61,833 nt of DNA from an uncultured Planctomycetaceae bacterium (GCA_903863885.1 CAIPEB010000389.1:1-61833), one strand, 5' to 3'; counted from the stretch's first letter, positions 30,970 to 40,953 are shown. Made by a program: numbers and translations. Notes: a model not told the origin generated them from the sequence alone.

Positions 30970-32169
30970 CTATTTTTCCTCCGCGTACTTCCCCGCGCCG
31001 GGCCACAACCGTTCAGCCTGCGCCAGATGCATCTTCACGGCATCCGGGTCTTTTTCGCACGTAGCCAGGATCAGGTGCCCGATCCAGCCCACCTTGCCTG
31101 CCGCGAGCAATTCCTTCACGCTGGCCGCATCGGCCGTATTCCATTTTGCCAGTCGGTCCTTAATCTCCTGCGGCTTCGCGTCGCACTCGATCGCAAGCTG
31201 GATCGCCTGGAGTCTGATCGCGACGGAATCGCCGCTGGCCCGGGCATCCAGACTGTCATAGAACGCAAGGCCAATCGCGGCCAGCTCCTGGCGACATCGA
31301 GCGCCATCGGGCTTGTCGAATCGCTCACGGAGTATTGCCTCCGCAATCTGGACATTCCCGGCGAGGATCATCGTGCGGGCCAACAAAATCCGCGATTCCG
31401 TGTCAGAGGAATTGGCAACGAGCCGCCCGCGAAAGAACTCCACGGCACGCGCTAACTCGGCCTTGGCTTCATCGGGTCGATTTGCCTGAAAGAGCAGTTG
31501 AGCTATGGCCAGACGCAACTCGGGGCGGTCCTTTACGGAAATCTGAAAACTCGCCAGGGCCTCCTCTGCCCGTTGCGTCATCAGGTACATCTGGCCCAGC
31601 AGTTGCTCGGCATCGGCGCGCAGCTTGGCATCCGAAGCCGCGGCTTTCGCGTGATGCTCGAACCGCTTGAGTTCGTCCTTTGACAGCGGCTCCTTTTTCT
31701 TGATCATGCCGATCACCACGGCGAAATGTGCCGGTGCGTAACCGACGCGATCGTCCGGCGCCAATCTCTTGATAACTTCGAGTGCCTGCTTCTGGTCCCC
31801 CTTCTCCTGCAGAACACCGGCCAGCGTATACTCAGCCTGCCGGTCTTCGGCGTTCAACTGCAGCAATTTACGACTGTACAGCTCGGCTGCCGCCCAATCC
31901 TCGCTGCGGATTGCGTTCCCCACCGCCAGTCGATAGCGATCCACGCGAGCCGCCAATGGCCGCTGCGTCTGCCAGACGGCCGTCGCGACCATCACTCCGG
32001 CGACGACGATAGCCGGGCTGCCAAGCAGCAGGTATTTGTAGTTCCGAGTGGCGAAATAAGCGCCCACGACTCGCGATACATAGAGAGCCGGCACCACAAT
32101 CAAGACTCGAAGCACCGGCAGCGCAATGTTGGTGAACTCCCCAAACCGACTTCGTCGTCTGCGCGCCAT
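30970..32169 (-). CDS. Membrane-anchored tetratricopeptide repeat protein (relative of the 29312 gene)
   Basis: ATG 32169 gives MARRRRSRFGEF; an in-frame ATG at 32211 would add 14 residues. The N-terminus is basic, then two hydrophobic stretches follow (about 15-35 and 45-65, LLLGSPAIVVAGVMVATAVW). A TPR-like region comes next: AVGNAIRSEDWAAAELYSRK, AEYTLAGVLQEKGDQKQALE and RADAEQLLGQMYLMTQRAEE. The phrase around SEDWAAAELYSRKLLQL resembles KNFDVARWCNRKLIYL of the 29312 protein, and both genes share the basic tail, anchor and TPR order. They face each other with 119 bases between. The function is unknown; a scaffold role linked to the exosortase locus is inferred from position. Confidence 0.85.
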   Translation of the reverse strand: MARRRRSRFGEFTNIALPVLRVLIVVPALYVSRVVGAYFATRNYKYLLLGSPAIVVAGVMVATAVWQTQRPLAARVDRYRLAVGNAIRSEDWAAAELYSRKLLQLNAEDRQAEYTLAGVLQEKGDQKQALEVIKRLAPDDRVGYAPAHFAVVIGMIKKKEPLSKDELKRFEHHAKAAASDAKLRADAEQLLGQMYLMTQRAEEALASFQISVKDRPELRLAIAQLLFQANRPDEAKAELARAVEFFRGRLVANSSDTESRILLARTMILAGNVQIAEAILRERFDKPDGARCRQELAAIGLAFYDSLDARASGDSVAIRLQAIQLAIECDAKPQEIKDRLAKWNTADAASVKELLAAGKVGWIGHLILATCEKDPDAVKMHLAQAERLWPGAGKYAEEK

Positions 32170-32333
32170 CACTGCCTGTCCTTCGACCAATCCGTCGCCG
32201 CGGGCCGCCATTCATCACCAATGTGCGTTGCCCCGATCCGCCGTATTCCCTTCCATACTAACCACAAGCCTGCAATTCCCGCTACGCCATCATGCGACGT
32301 CAATAACAGCGACTGCCGACAGAATCCAAGAAA

Positions 32334-32372
32334 CACAAAAACCCCCGAGAAATTATCGTCTTTCTCGGAGGT
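32334..32372 (-). terminator. Intrinsic terminator of the tRNA-Arg gene
   Basis: Read on the minus strand, ACCTCCGAGAAA pairs over 12 positions (one G-T) with TTTCTCGGGGGT around an 8-base loop, followed by TTTTTGTGTTT. It starts 17 bases after the tRNA 3' end. This is the clearest factor-independent terminator in the window. Confidence 0.92.
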
Positions 32373-32388
32373 TTCAGAGTTGGATAAG

Positions 32389-32462
32389 TACGCCCGAGAG
32401 GACTCGAACCTCTAACCCTTGGTTCCGAAGACCAATGCTCTGTCCAATTGAGCTACGGGCGC
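32389..32462 (-). tRNA. tRNA-Arg (anticodon TCG)
   Basis: The minus strand folds into a full cloverleaf. The acceptor is GCGCCCG with CGGGCGT (first pair G-T), the D arm is GCTC/GAGC, the anticodon stem is TTGGT/ACCAA around loop CTTCGGA, and the T arm is AGAGG-TTCGAGT-CCTCT. The anticodon is TCG, which reads CGA-family arginine codons. The discriminator base is A and CCA is not encoded. The gene stands alone. Confidence 0.95.
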
Positions 32463-32760
32463 AACCGCGATGCACACCAGTTTACCGTGTATTGCATTGC
32501 GCGAAAAGCGGCGGAGAGACCGGTTGATGCAGCCTCTTCCCTCGACGGAACGGTGCGAGTTCCCCGAAATGGCAGGGACATCGCCCGCGGGACAACCCTC
32601 CTTGGATCACTCGAACTTCCGCCGAAGCGTCCTCCGATAGATTGCGAGGACGCTCCCTGCCATACTGGTGCGGAAGATCCGAAGCCGTATTCCGTGGCAA
32701 AGCCGATCGCAATGGCGGCAACCGCGTTGGTACGCAAATTTTCTCGCAAGGAGTTGAACC

Positions 32761-35754
32761 GTGAAGTGGCAACATGCTGCGATGCTGATTGTCGGCGTGA
32801 CCCTGGCTGTCACCGCAAATCGCCTGACCGCGGACGAACAACGGCCGTTCAATGGCTCCTATTCGGGCCCGAACCTGAACCGCGTGGCCTTTCCGATCGG
32901 CGGTATGGGAGCCGGAATGTACTGCCTCGAGGGCACCGGGGCAATTTCGCACATGTCCGTGCGGCACCACCTCGAATTCTTCAACGAGCCAACGGTGTTT
33001 GCCGCCATTTGTGTGCTCGGCGATGGCAATTCCCCGCCGACGACGCGGGTACTTGAAGGACCGATTCCGGACTGGAAGTTCTTTGGCAGCGGCGGCACGG
33101 GCAACGGAGGCACCGGAACCACCTACGGGTTCCCGAGATTTCGCCAGTGCGAGTTTCTCGCGAGATTTCCGTTCGCGACGGTCGGCTTGCGAGATCAGGC
33201 CATGCCGATCGAAGTCACGATGACGGGCTGGAGCCCCTTCACTCCACCGGATCCGGATCCGTCCAGCCTGCCGGTCGGAGCGATCGAATACGCATTCAAG
33301 AACACGTCGGAAAAGCCGCTGCGGATGGTATTCTCGTTCAACGCGAGGAACTTCATGGGAGATGGCTCCATCGGCAGCGTCGAGGGAGGGTTCGCCCTGT
33401 ATACGGCCCAGGGAAAAGAGCGAGACAAGAGCGGCGCGTTCGCCTTCTTCGTCCAGGGCGAAAAACCGGTCGTCGACCACTGCTGGTTCCGAGGCGGATG
33501 GTGGGACGCCCTCACGATCGCCTGGACCAACGTGTCTCAGGGAGTCGTGATCGACAATCCGCCCGTCGAATCCAATGCTCCAGGCGCGACGCTGGCTGTT
33601 CCCTTCGAACTGGCCCCCGGCCAGCAGCGAACCCTGCGACTGCTGACGTGCTGGCACGTCCCGTCGTCCGACCTTCGCTTCGGGCGGCGAGTCTCCGGTC
33701 CCGCCTTCCGAAAGGCTCCTTCGCACGGCGCGTCCCGCAACCAGCAGAAAATCACGGGATTTCTCGGCAAGGGCCTGGTCAATACGTACGATCCCGATGG
33801 GGACAACTCGATCGGCACCCTGACCTCGCCTGGTTTCAAGGCTCGCAAACAGTACCTGCATTTCCTCATCGGCGGAGGCAATGACCCCAAAACCAACGTC
33901 CATATTCTCCAGGGCAACAAGACGGTGCTGAGCAAATCGGGAAATCAGAACGAGGATATGCAGTGGGCCACGTTCGATCTCGCGCCGTGGAAAGACAAGG
34001 AACTGCAGATCGTCATCGAGGACAACAGCGCGGAACCGTGGGGCCACATTCTCGCCGACCAGTTCCTGCTGAGCGACGAACCGCTGGAGAGCCTGAGGGA
34101 TCCGCAGAATCAGACCGTCTCGAGCGCCCCCGACCGAGTCACGGTGCTTGCCGACTTCGAGGGCGAAGACTATGCATCGTGGATCGCTGAACCGAACAAT
34201 ATCAACTGCGATTGCGTGTCGGGCGAGTGCGGCCCAATCCCCGACACCTACACCGCCTGGTACACGACGAAATTCAAGAACGTTGGCGAAGTGGCCGGCT
34301 TCTGGCGAGCGAACTATGATTCGCTCCGAGAAAAGAGTGCGGTGTTCCGCGATGCGTTCTACGACTCGACCCTTCCTCCCGAAGTGATCGAAGCCGCCGC
34401 GGCCAACCTGACGATTCTCAAGTCGCCGACCGTTCTGCGGCAGCAGGATGGACGGCTGTGGTGTTTTGAAGGGTGCTCGGACAACAGCGGATGCTGCGCC
34501 GGCTCCTGCACGCATGTCTGGAACTACGCGCAGGCCATCTGCCATCTCTTTCCGTCGCTGGAACGGTCACTGCGCCAGACGGAATACCACGAATCCCAGA
34601 ATGCCGAAGGCCGTCAGGCTTTTCGCGCAAACCTGCCGATCGCCGAAGGAGGAGGCCAGTTCGACGCATCGGACGGACAACTGGGCGGCATCATGAAGAT
34701 CCACCGCGAATGGAAGATCTCCGGCGACAAGAAGTGGCTGACCGAGTACTGGCCGCTCGTCAAACTGAGCCTGGATTTCATGATCGCCAAGTACGATCCG
34801 CGCCATACGGGACTGCTCGAGGAGGACCATCACAATACTTACGATATCAACTACTTCGGTCCCGACGGCCATTGCGGCAGTTTTTATCTCGGCGCGCTGG
34901 CAGCAGCGGTCGCGATGGGAACCGAGGTCGGCGACAACGTGGACCAGTACCGCCAGCTTCTGGACAAGGGCCGGCAGCGGATGCTCGGCGAGTTGTTCAA
35001 TGGCGAGTACTTCATCCAGATTGTGAAGAAGGACGGCCTCACGCATAACTTCGCTCCAACGGATCCGCTTGCGCAAAGCGCCGCGTATCGCGCCGTGGCG
35101 CAACGCGTAAACGAACAAGGCCCGAAGTATCAGTACGGAACAGGCTGCCTTTCCGACGGAGTACTGGGCCTATGGATGGCTGCGACGTGCGGGCTGGATG
35201 AACCGATCATCCCCGCCGACAAAGTGCGCAGCCATCTTCTGGCCGTTTACAAACACAACCTGAAACGTGATCTGTCCCAGCACGCGAACCCGCAACGTCC
35301 CACGTACGCGATGGGCAACGACGGAGGCTTGCTGCTCTGTTCATGGCCCAACGGCGGCAAGCCCCTGCTGCCGTTTGTCTACAGCGACGAAGTGTGGACG
35401 GGCATCGAATACCAGGTTGCTTCCCATCTTTTCATGCTGGGATGCGTTCCAGAAGGCCTGGAAATCGTCCGCACATGCCGGCTGCGATACGACGGGCGGC
35501 GGCGAAATCCGTTCAACGAATACGAGTGCGGCCACTGGTACGCTCGCGCGATGTCCAGCTACGCGCTGCTCCAGGGACTGACCGGCGTCCGCTACGACGC
35601 GACGACGCAGACGTTGCATGTGAACTCGCGAATCGGCGATTTTCGCTCGTTTCTCGGCACGGCAACTGGTTTCGGCATCGTAACATTCAAGAACGGCAAA
35701 GCGACGGTCGAAGTTCGCTCGGGGGCCATCCCCGTGAAACAGGTCTCGCTGTAA
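32761..35754 (+). CDS. GH116-like (GBA2-type) glucosidase, secreted
   Basis: The start is GTG 32761 with AAGGAGTTG upstream. A signal peptide (AAMLIVGVTLAVTANRLTA) precedes an N-terminal beta-sandwich domain with YSGPNLNRVAFPIGGMGAG, then RHHLEFFN, as in bacterial homologues of the bile-acid beta-glucosidase GBA2. The C-terminal (alpha/alpha)6 part has THVWNYAQAICHLFPSLERS, DGQLGGIMKIHREWKISGD, and EEDHHNTYDINYFG. Asp695 in NTYD is the likely acid/base by position. A region in the middle (about 330-430: YLHFLIGGGND and KDKELQIVIEDNS) looks inserted relative to the family and may be an extra binding module. Length is 997 residues. The likely role is release of glucose or related sugars outside the cytoplasm. 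Confidence 0.85.
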   Translation: MKWQHAAMLIVGVTLAVTANRLTADEQRPFNGSYSGPNLNRVAFPIGGMGAGMYCLEGTGAISHMSVRHHLEFFNEPTVFAAICVLGDGNSPPTTRVLEGPIPDWKFFGSGGTGNGGTGTTYGFPRFRQCEFLARFPFATVGLRDQAMPIEVTMTGWSPFTPPDPDPSSLPVGAIEYAFKNTSEKPLRMVFSFNARNFMGDGSIGSVEGGFALYTAQGKERDKSGAFAFFVQGEKPVVDHCWFRGGWWDALTIAWTNVSQGVVIDNPPVESNAPGATLAVPFELAPGQQRTLRLLTCWHVPSSDLRFGRRVSGPAFRKAPSHGASRNQQKITGFLGKGLVNTYDPDGDNSIGTLTSPGFKARKQYLHFLIGGGNDPKTNVHILQGNKTVLSKSGNQNEDMQWATFDLAPWKDKELQIVIEDNSAEPWGHILADQFLLSDEPLESLRDPQNQTVSSAPDRVTVLADFEGEDYASWIAEPNNINCDCVSGECGPIPDTYTAWYTTKFKNVGEVAGFWRANYDSLREKSAVFRDAFYDSTLPPEVIEAAAANLTILKSPTVLRQQDGRLWCFEGCSDNSGCCAGSCTHVWNYAQAICHLFPSLERSLRQTEYHESQNAEGRQAFRANLPIAEGGGQFDASDGQLGGIMKIHREWKISGDKKWLTEYWPLVKLSLDFMIAKYDPRHTGLLEEDHHNTYDINYFGPDGHCGSFYLGALAAAVAMGTEVGDNVDQYRQLLDKGRQRMLGELFNGEYFIQIVKKDGLTHNFAPTDPLAQSAAYRAVAQRVNEQGPKYQYGTGCLSDGVLGLWMAATCGLDEPIIPADKVRSHLLAVYKHNLKRDLSQHANPQRPTYAMGNDGGLLLCSWPNGGKPLLPFVYSDEVWTGIEYQVASHLFMLGCVPEGLEIVRTCRLRYDGRRRNPFNEYECGHWYARAMSSYALLQGLTGVRYDATTQTLHVNSRIGDFRSFLGTATGFGIVTFKNGKATVEVRSGAIPVKQVSL

Positions 35755-35951
35755 CGTCCGGTGCGGCACCGACCGAGCCGCTTCGGTCGCTGCCCCGCTC
35801 AGCAAATTCGGAACATCCGGAGCCTCCGGCACTCGCACGTTTTTCAAATCACCTTGAAATGCCCCGCGCACCTTGACCTTGGAAACAGCCGGATGCTATA
35901 AGCGCAAGTTGGTGCGGGAAGACCTGAAACGACATTGGGCTGAAGTTCCTC

Positions 35952-36629
35952 ATGGGTGGAATCACGCTGCGAGTCCTCGACGGCGCCGATCGCGGCCGCG
36001 TGTACGGCGAACTCACTCCGCCCGTAACCATCGGGCGCGAAGAGGGGAACACCATTCAACTCAATGACGAGCGAGTCAGCCGCTTTCATTTGAAGATCCA
36101 GGAAGACCACGAGAAGCTTGTCCTCACAGACCTCGAAAGCACCAACGGCACCAAGGTCAACGGCGAAGATATTCAACTGCGGATCCTGCGATTCGGTGAT
36201 ATGATCGCCATCGGTCGCTCGGTCCTCCTTTACGGTTCGCGCGACCAGATCGCAGGCCGTCTCGCCGATTTGAAGCGAGTGAGCCAGCCGGGCAAAGGAA
36301 CGCTCACCCCGTCCAAGATGGCCGAACTGGGCGAAGGACTTCCTTCCGACTTCGACTTCAATCTCTCCGACGAAAGCGACTCGCAGAACCCTCTCCACAG
36401 CCTTCAGCCGCCCGATCTGCCCGAGCGTCTCACACCCGGCCAGGCCGCACAAGTTGCCGAACTGCTGGAGTACCTGCACATCCGCGTCCGCAACCTGATC
36501 AACTCCGTGAAGATGGACGGCAAAGGTGACCGAGTGGCTATTGCCGTCAATCAATGGCAGAGCCTGCTCGATCTGCAGTCCCGATTGGCCGAGTACCTGC
36601 GATCCGTCAGCGACCCGAATCGCCCGTGA
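35952..36629 (+). CDS. FHA-domain protein
   Basis: Residues 1-100 are a forkhead-associated domain, which binds phosphothreonine. The key residues are visible: IGREEGNTIQL, SRFHLKI, and LESTNGTKVNG. The rest (about 105-225) is a linker and a helical region, LTPGQAAQVAELLEYLHIRV, of no known family. It is cytosolic, with no signal peptide or membrane segment. No Ser/Thr kinase is adjacent, so the partner is unknown. It converges with the fucosidase gene. Confidence 0.9.
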   Translation: MGGITLRVLDGADRGRVYGELTPPVTIGREEGNTIQLNDERVSRFHLKIQEDHEKLVLTDLESTNGTKVNGEDIQLRILRFGDMIAIGRSVLLYGSRDQIAGRLADLKRVSQPGKGTLTPSKMAELGEGLPSDFDFNLSDESDSQNPLHSLQPPDLPERLTPGQAAQVAELLEYLHIRVRNLINSVKMDGKGDRVAIAVNQWQSLLDLQSRLAEYLRSVSDPNRP

Positions 36630-36735
36630 CGGCCCGGCGCTGTGCCCTGGCATCGCGACCGCAGGTCTGCGAACAGCACAACGCCAAGATGGCTCGCAGT
36701 CTTCTCTGCGTGCAGACAACGCCGACGACGCACCG

Positions 36736-38133
36736 TCAGCGGCGCAGTGGGTCCCCTGGCTCCGGCGCGTTGCCCGGACCGTTCGGGGTCGGTATTTGCT
36801 CGAACTCCATCTTCACCACGAGCACCGTGTTGGCCAATTCGTTCACCGGCAGTTTGGTCAGCCGAAGATAGCCCTGCTGTTCCACGTGGTCGCTCGGAAC
36901 CATGTCCGTCGCAAACGCGACCGCTTGGCCGGTATTCAACAGTGTGCATCGCTTGGGAGCAGCCTTCAGGGGTTTGAGCTTCACTGCTTCGCTGACCGGA
37001 TCCTTGTGCAGATGCACGTACAGCGAGTTGTCTTTCCGGGTCAGTAACACGTTGCGATTGGAAGTCAAATGCGACGCGGGGGCAGTACCTTCAAGCGATT
37101 CCGCAACCGCGTGATACCATTTGCCGATGCGGCGCAGAATCGAAGCCGGCCGATCCGGAATCGTCCCATCCGGAGCCGGGCCCACATTAAGCAGGTAGTT
37201 CGCATCCCTGGCCAGATACTTGTCGATGCTGCGCAGCAGGTGCCGGTCGTCGTAGTAATCCTCGTCCGCCCGGTATCCCCAGCTCTCCGTTCCCACGGAC
37301 TGGCAGGCCTCAGTCCGCTTGTCAAAGGTGAGCGACTCCTCGCCGTTCTTGTCGTAATCGCGCTCGGGAGTCCCGAAATCCCCCGCATCAAAGCCTCGGT
37401 TGTTGATCACGGCGTTGGGTTGCAGTTTGCGGATCATGTCGTTGATCGACGGATCGATGTGCTGATCCACATTCATGTCCCACCAGAACCCGCCGAGTTC
37501 CCCGTAATTGGTGCAGAGTTCCTGAACCTGGAGACGCAGAAAATCAAGGTACTTGGGCAGACTCGGATCGTCGCCGGGTTGAGGCGGCAGTTCGTGATGC
37601 CGCCCCTGATTCGGATAATTCGGGTGATGCCAGTCCGCAATCGAATAGTAAAGACAAAGCGGCACGCCCCGCCGATGGCATGCGTCGGACAGCAATCGCA
37701 GGACATCCTTCCCATACGGCGTGTTCATCGTGTTATAGGAGGTCTGACGCGTGTCCCACAAACAGAATCCATCGTGGTGCTTCGTTGTGATGCAGAGGTA
37801 CTTCATCCCCGTTTCCGCGGCCAAGTCCAGCCACGCGTCCGGATCGAACCGCACCGGATTCCATTGTCTGGCCAACTCGACGTACTGTTTCCTCGGCACG
37901 CGAGCCCGCCATTGCTCCTGCTCGTGAAAACCGTGAATGGCATAGAGCCCCCAGTGAACGAACATGCCGAACCGTTTGGAAAACCACCAGTCGCGACCAT
38001 CGCCGAACCGCGGCGCAGGCCGGGGTGCTTCATTCCTCGACGATTCAGCACTCAAGGCGATCCGGGACGGGCCGGCCATCGCAACTGCGGACGCACCGCC
38101 GACAGCTGCTTTCAGGAAATCACGTCGCTGCAT
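36736..38133 (-). CDS. Tat-exported GH29 alpha-L-fucosidase
   Basis: The start MQRRDFLKAAVGGASAVAM is a twin-arginine signal. The catalytic domain shows GH29 features: SKRFGMFVHWGLYAI, CITTKHHDGFCLWDT, and GGFWWDMN with candidate nucleophile Asp219. NYLLNVGPAPDGTIP follows, which is very typical of the family. The enzyme would remove terminal fucose from exported or environmental glycans. At 465 residues it has the catalytic barrel and a C-terminal beta domain of normal size. The exact acid/base residue could not be fixed. It is divergent from the 38314 operon (180 bases). Confidence 0.94.
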   Translation of the reverse strand: MQRRDFLKAAVGGASAVAMAGPSRIALSAESSRNEAPRPAPRFGDGRDWWFSKRFGMFVHWGLYAIHGFHEQEQWRARVPRKQYVELARQWNPVRFDPDAWLDLAAETGMKYLCITTKHHDGFCLWDTRQTSYNTMNTPYGKDVLRLLSDACHRRGVPLCLYYSIADWHHPNYPNQGRHHELPPQPGDDPSLPKYLDFLRLQVQELCTNYGELGGFWWDMNVDQHIDPSINDMIRKLQPNAVINNRGFDAGDFGTPERDYDKNGEESLTFDKRTEACQSVGTESWGYRADEDYYDDRHLLRSIDKYLARDANYLLNVGPAPDGTIPDRPASILRRIGKWYHAVAESLEGTAPASHLTSNRNVLLTRKDNSLYVHLHKDPVSEAVKLKPLKAAPKRCTLLNTGQAVAFATDMVPSDHVEQQGYLRLTKLPVNELANTVLVVKMEFEQIPTPNGPGNAPEPGDPLRR

Positions 38134-38313
38134 GATGGCACCAGATGTGAAACGATGTGGGAAAAAGAGCAGTGTAGCCGCGATTTCCGGGCATCACCAT
38201 GCGCGGAAGCACTGACGATCATCATGATTCCGCGACTACTTTCGCCGGCCCATCCGCGAGGTTAATCTCTTGAGATACGGCAGTTCACGAAACGTGCCCG
38301 GAGCCTTCGATTC

Positions 38314-39171
38314 ATGCGGGTCCCGCCTGTTTTTTCAGCGATTGTCCTGTCGCTCGCGTTGTTCCGTTCCGGCCAGTCGGCCGATCGGACGGCCGTCCCG
38401 TCCCGGCAGCTTAACCTGATCGTCTTCTGCAGCGATCGATCGGGCCCATGGCACATCTGGACCGTTCGGCCCGATGGCTCTGATCTACGGGAGATCACCA
38501 AGGGCAACGAACAGGAGAATGACGTCGATCCGGTTGTCGACCCCGGCGGCACGCAAGTCCTTTTCTCGTCGACGCGGGGCGGACGCGCCGGAGTGTGGCG
38601 CATGGCAATCGACGGCACTGCCATGGAGCGGGTCTGCGACGGCGATCAGGCCGAATGGTCTCCGCAAGGCGATATGCTGGCCCTGCGCCACGAAGACAAG
38701 ATCGTGGTCCGCGACCTCAAGTCAGGCTCGCAGCGCACGGTATCTCCCGAAAAACTGCCGCACTGCAGCGGCCCTGCGTGGAGCCCGGATGGACGCGAAT
38801 TGGCTTTCGCGGGCCGAACCGACGGAGCCAACGCACTCTATCGGGTCGCCGTTCACGGCGGAGAAGCCGTCCCGGTCTACAACCGCAAAGGTGCCTGCGA
38901 GCCGCACTGGTCTCCGGACGGAACCCGTCTGGTCTATGAAACCGAGACACAGATCTGCACGATTCAACCCGACGGAAAGAAGAACCAGGTAGTGACGTTC
39001 TTCGGAGGCGTACAGCGTTACGGGCGATACAGCCCCGACGGCAAATGGATCGTATTCTGCCAGGGGAGTTCGGAACGCGGCCCATGGGAACTCTACAAGA
39101 TCCCCGTCGCGGGCGGCACGCCTGTCCGCATCACGGAAGCCGGTTCGGACATGTTTCCCGACTGGCGGTGA
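38314..39171 (+). CDS. Secreted TolB-like (PD40) beta-propeller protein
   Basis: A short signal peptide (VFSAIVLSLALFRSGQSA) is followed by WD40-like PD40 blades of the TolB type: NLIVFCSDRSGPWHIWTV, DPGGTQVLFSSTRGG, PAWSPDGRELAFAGR, EPHWSPDGTRLVYET and YSPDGKWIVFC. TolB-type propellers usually bind partner proteins in the periplasm. The 285 residues fit one propeller without TolB's N-terminal domain, so this is not TolB itself. It heads a run of seven genes on the plus strand; the next gene starts 21 bases later. A second, related propeller is at 41919. Confidence 0.86.
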   Translation: MRVPPVFSAIVLSLALFRSGQSADRTAVPSRQLNLIVFCSDRSGPWHIWTVRPDGSDLREITKGNEQENDVDPVVDPGGTQVLFSSTRGGRAGVWRMAIDGTAMERVCDGDQAEWSPQGDMLALRHEDKIVVRDLKSGSQRTVSPEKLPHCSGPAWSPDGRELAFAGRTDGANALYRVAVHGGEAVPVYNRKGACEPHWSPDGTRLVYETETQICTIQPDGKKNQVVTFFGGVQRYGRYSPDGKWIVFCQGSSERGPWELYKIPVAGGTPVRITEAGSDMFPDWR

Positions 39172-39192
39172 AAACAACGTCAGGACGCAATA

Positions 39193-40944
39193 ATGTCTCC
39201 ACGCATTCACCGCACCCTGCGACGACTCTTGAACCATACATCGACAATTCTCGCGATTGCGATCGCGACAACGACTTTTCTGCGGGCAGCGGAAGTCGTC
39301 CCCTTCACGCAGTTCCTCGATACGCAGACGCATTCCAGTTCTCCCTGGGCAGGACGCATCGCAGCCGAACACACGGGGTGGCGACCGTTGGCCGAGGACG
39401 TCCTGAAACACGACTTCCGCGGAGATTTTGCCCTGGCCAACGATCGGCTCACGGTCGTGGCACGTGCCGGGGCAAGCCGAGTCGAACTCTACGGCCGCGA
39501 GGTTTCGATTGCCGGTCCATGTGTCGAACTGGGCGTCTTACGAGGCGACACGGACCCGTCAACGGGCATCAGCAACTGCCGCATCACCGAGAACTCGCAG
39601 AGCACCATTGCCGCGGAGTTGGACTTTGCTTTCAAATCCGGCGATATCGGAACTCTGCAGTTGCGATTGACGACGGGCCAGCCCATTCTCGAAACGCAAA
39701 TCGTGAAAGGCGCGGATCGAATCGAGGTCATCGGCCAACCGCGTTTCATCGTCGCACCCGCATTCTTTGGCAGCGATGACGCGTTTGGACCATCGACGAC
39801 CTGGACCGCAGAGATCCCGGTCGACAACCAGTTGCTTCAGTTCGGATCCGAAGATTTGATGATCATGTCGGTGACGAGCCGGCCATTCCGCTCAGTTCGC
39901 TTCACAACGACTCCGGAATCCCGCGGCAAGCCGACCGGCTGTTCGATGTCGCTGAAACCGGGCGTCTCCTTGTGGACGGCGATTTTGCAGGGGCAGAGAA
40001 TATGGCACGCGGTTTCCGTCGGAGAATCGACGGGAGATGCTAAGGTGACACTCGACTGGAAACCTCCCTTCGAAGCGAAATGGCGAGCCGATCTGATATG
40101 CGCCGACGGCCACTCGCGAAGCTGGTATTTCGGCAGCAGCGAACAATCCTCCAGGGAAGCGGCGGACGGGCAAGCCGGCTGTCCCTGCCGAATCGAGCGC
40201 GGGCAGGTTGCGGTGCGTTTCTCTTCCGAATTGCTCGCGTCACGGGACGCAGGCTCGGCGCTGCTGCTGTATCCGATGGACCGCAGCCGCAGCACGCCGC
40301 TCACCGCGGTGCTGCCGATCGATGTCCTGCGAAACACGCTGGGAGTCGGCCCGTGCCAGTACCTTCTTCAATGCGAAGGGCTCGCAACCGAAAGCGACCC
40401 GACGCCGGCCGCTGTGATGGACGGGATCGAACGCCTTTTCAGCCGTAAGCGAGATCGGCAGGCCGCGGGCGAAATCAACGAGCGGCTCGATGAAATGCTG
40501 AAACACCTCGGCGACGCCCAGAGGCGGATCGATCAGCATCGCGAGACCGAAAAGAGACTTCGCGGTGCATTCAATTCTTGCGTGTCAGCCGCTCCTGCAA
40601 CCGCCGCCGCACCGATTCAACGCGAATTGGACCGACTGCAGGCGTTGTTGGCCGACAGCGCGGCGGCATCTGCCGCAACCGGTGACGGCGCGCGATTGGC
40701 ATCTCAAGTTAGAGAACTGATCGGAAAACCCAATTCCGTCGAGGAAGTTCGCCGGTTCGGAACCGAACTCCGTTCGATCGGCGAACGGCAGGATGCGGCG
40801 AGGTCGGGCGCTCTGCAACTCTACCGGCGACTGTATGCCCTGACGAATCAGGCCAGCACGGCCGGCCAGAACCGCTGGGCCCCGCTGATGCGAGAGCTAA
40901 CTCCTTTGCTGGAACAACCCCTGGAAAACAACCGACCGAAATGA
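39193..40944 (+). CDS. Secreted protein of unknown function with C-terminal coiled coil
   Basis: I do not recognise the family. A signal peptide (HTSTILAIAIATTTFLRAAE) is followed by about 390 residues of mostly beta character (for example RLTVVARAGASRVELYGREV and EVIGQPRFIVAPAFFG). A helical segment at about 410-580 is rich in Glu, Arg and Gln, including EINERLDEMLKHLGDAQRR, and suggests a coiled coil or rod. The first half may be a carbohydrate-binding beta-sandwich, but this is inference. The gene is 21 bases after the first PD40 gene and 9 bases before the first FGE-like gene, so it is translated in the same unit. Confidence 0.82.
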   Translation: MSPRIHRTLRRLLNHTSTILAIAIATTTFLRAAEVVPFTQFLDTQTHSSSPWAGRIAAEHTGWRPLAEDVLKHDFRGDFALANDRLTVVARAGASRVELYGREVSIAGPCVELGVLRGDTDPSTGISNCRITENSQSTIAAELDFAFKSGDIGTLQLRLTTGQPILETQIVKGADRIEVIGQPRFIVAPAFFGSDDAFGPSTTWTAEIPVDNQLLQFGSEDLMIMSVTSRPFRSVRFTTTPESRGKPTGCSMSLKPGVSLWTAILQGQRIWHAVSVGESTGDAKVTLDWKPPFEAKWRADLICADGHSRSWYFGSSEQSSREAADGQAGCPCRIERGQVAVRFSSELLASRDAGSALLLYPMDRSRSTPLTAVLPIDVLRNTLGVGPCQYLLQCEGLATESDPTPAAVMDGIERLFSRKRDRQAAGEINERLDEMLKHLGDAQRRIDQHRETEKRLRGAFNSCVSAAPATAAAPIQRELDRLQALLADSAAASAATGDGARLASQVRELIGKPNSVEEVRRFGTELRSIGERQDAARSGALQLYRRLYALTNQASTAGQNRWAPLMRELTPLLEQPLENNRPK

Positions 40945-40953
40945 GCCTCCAAG

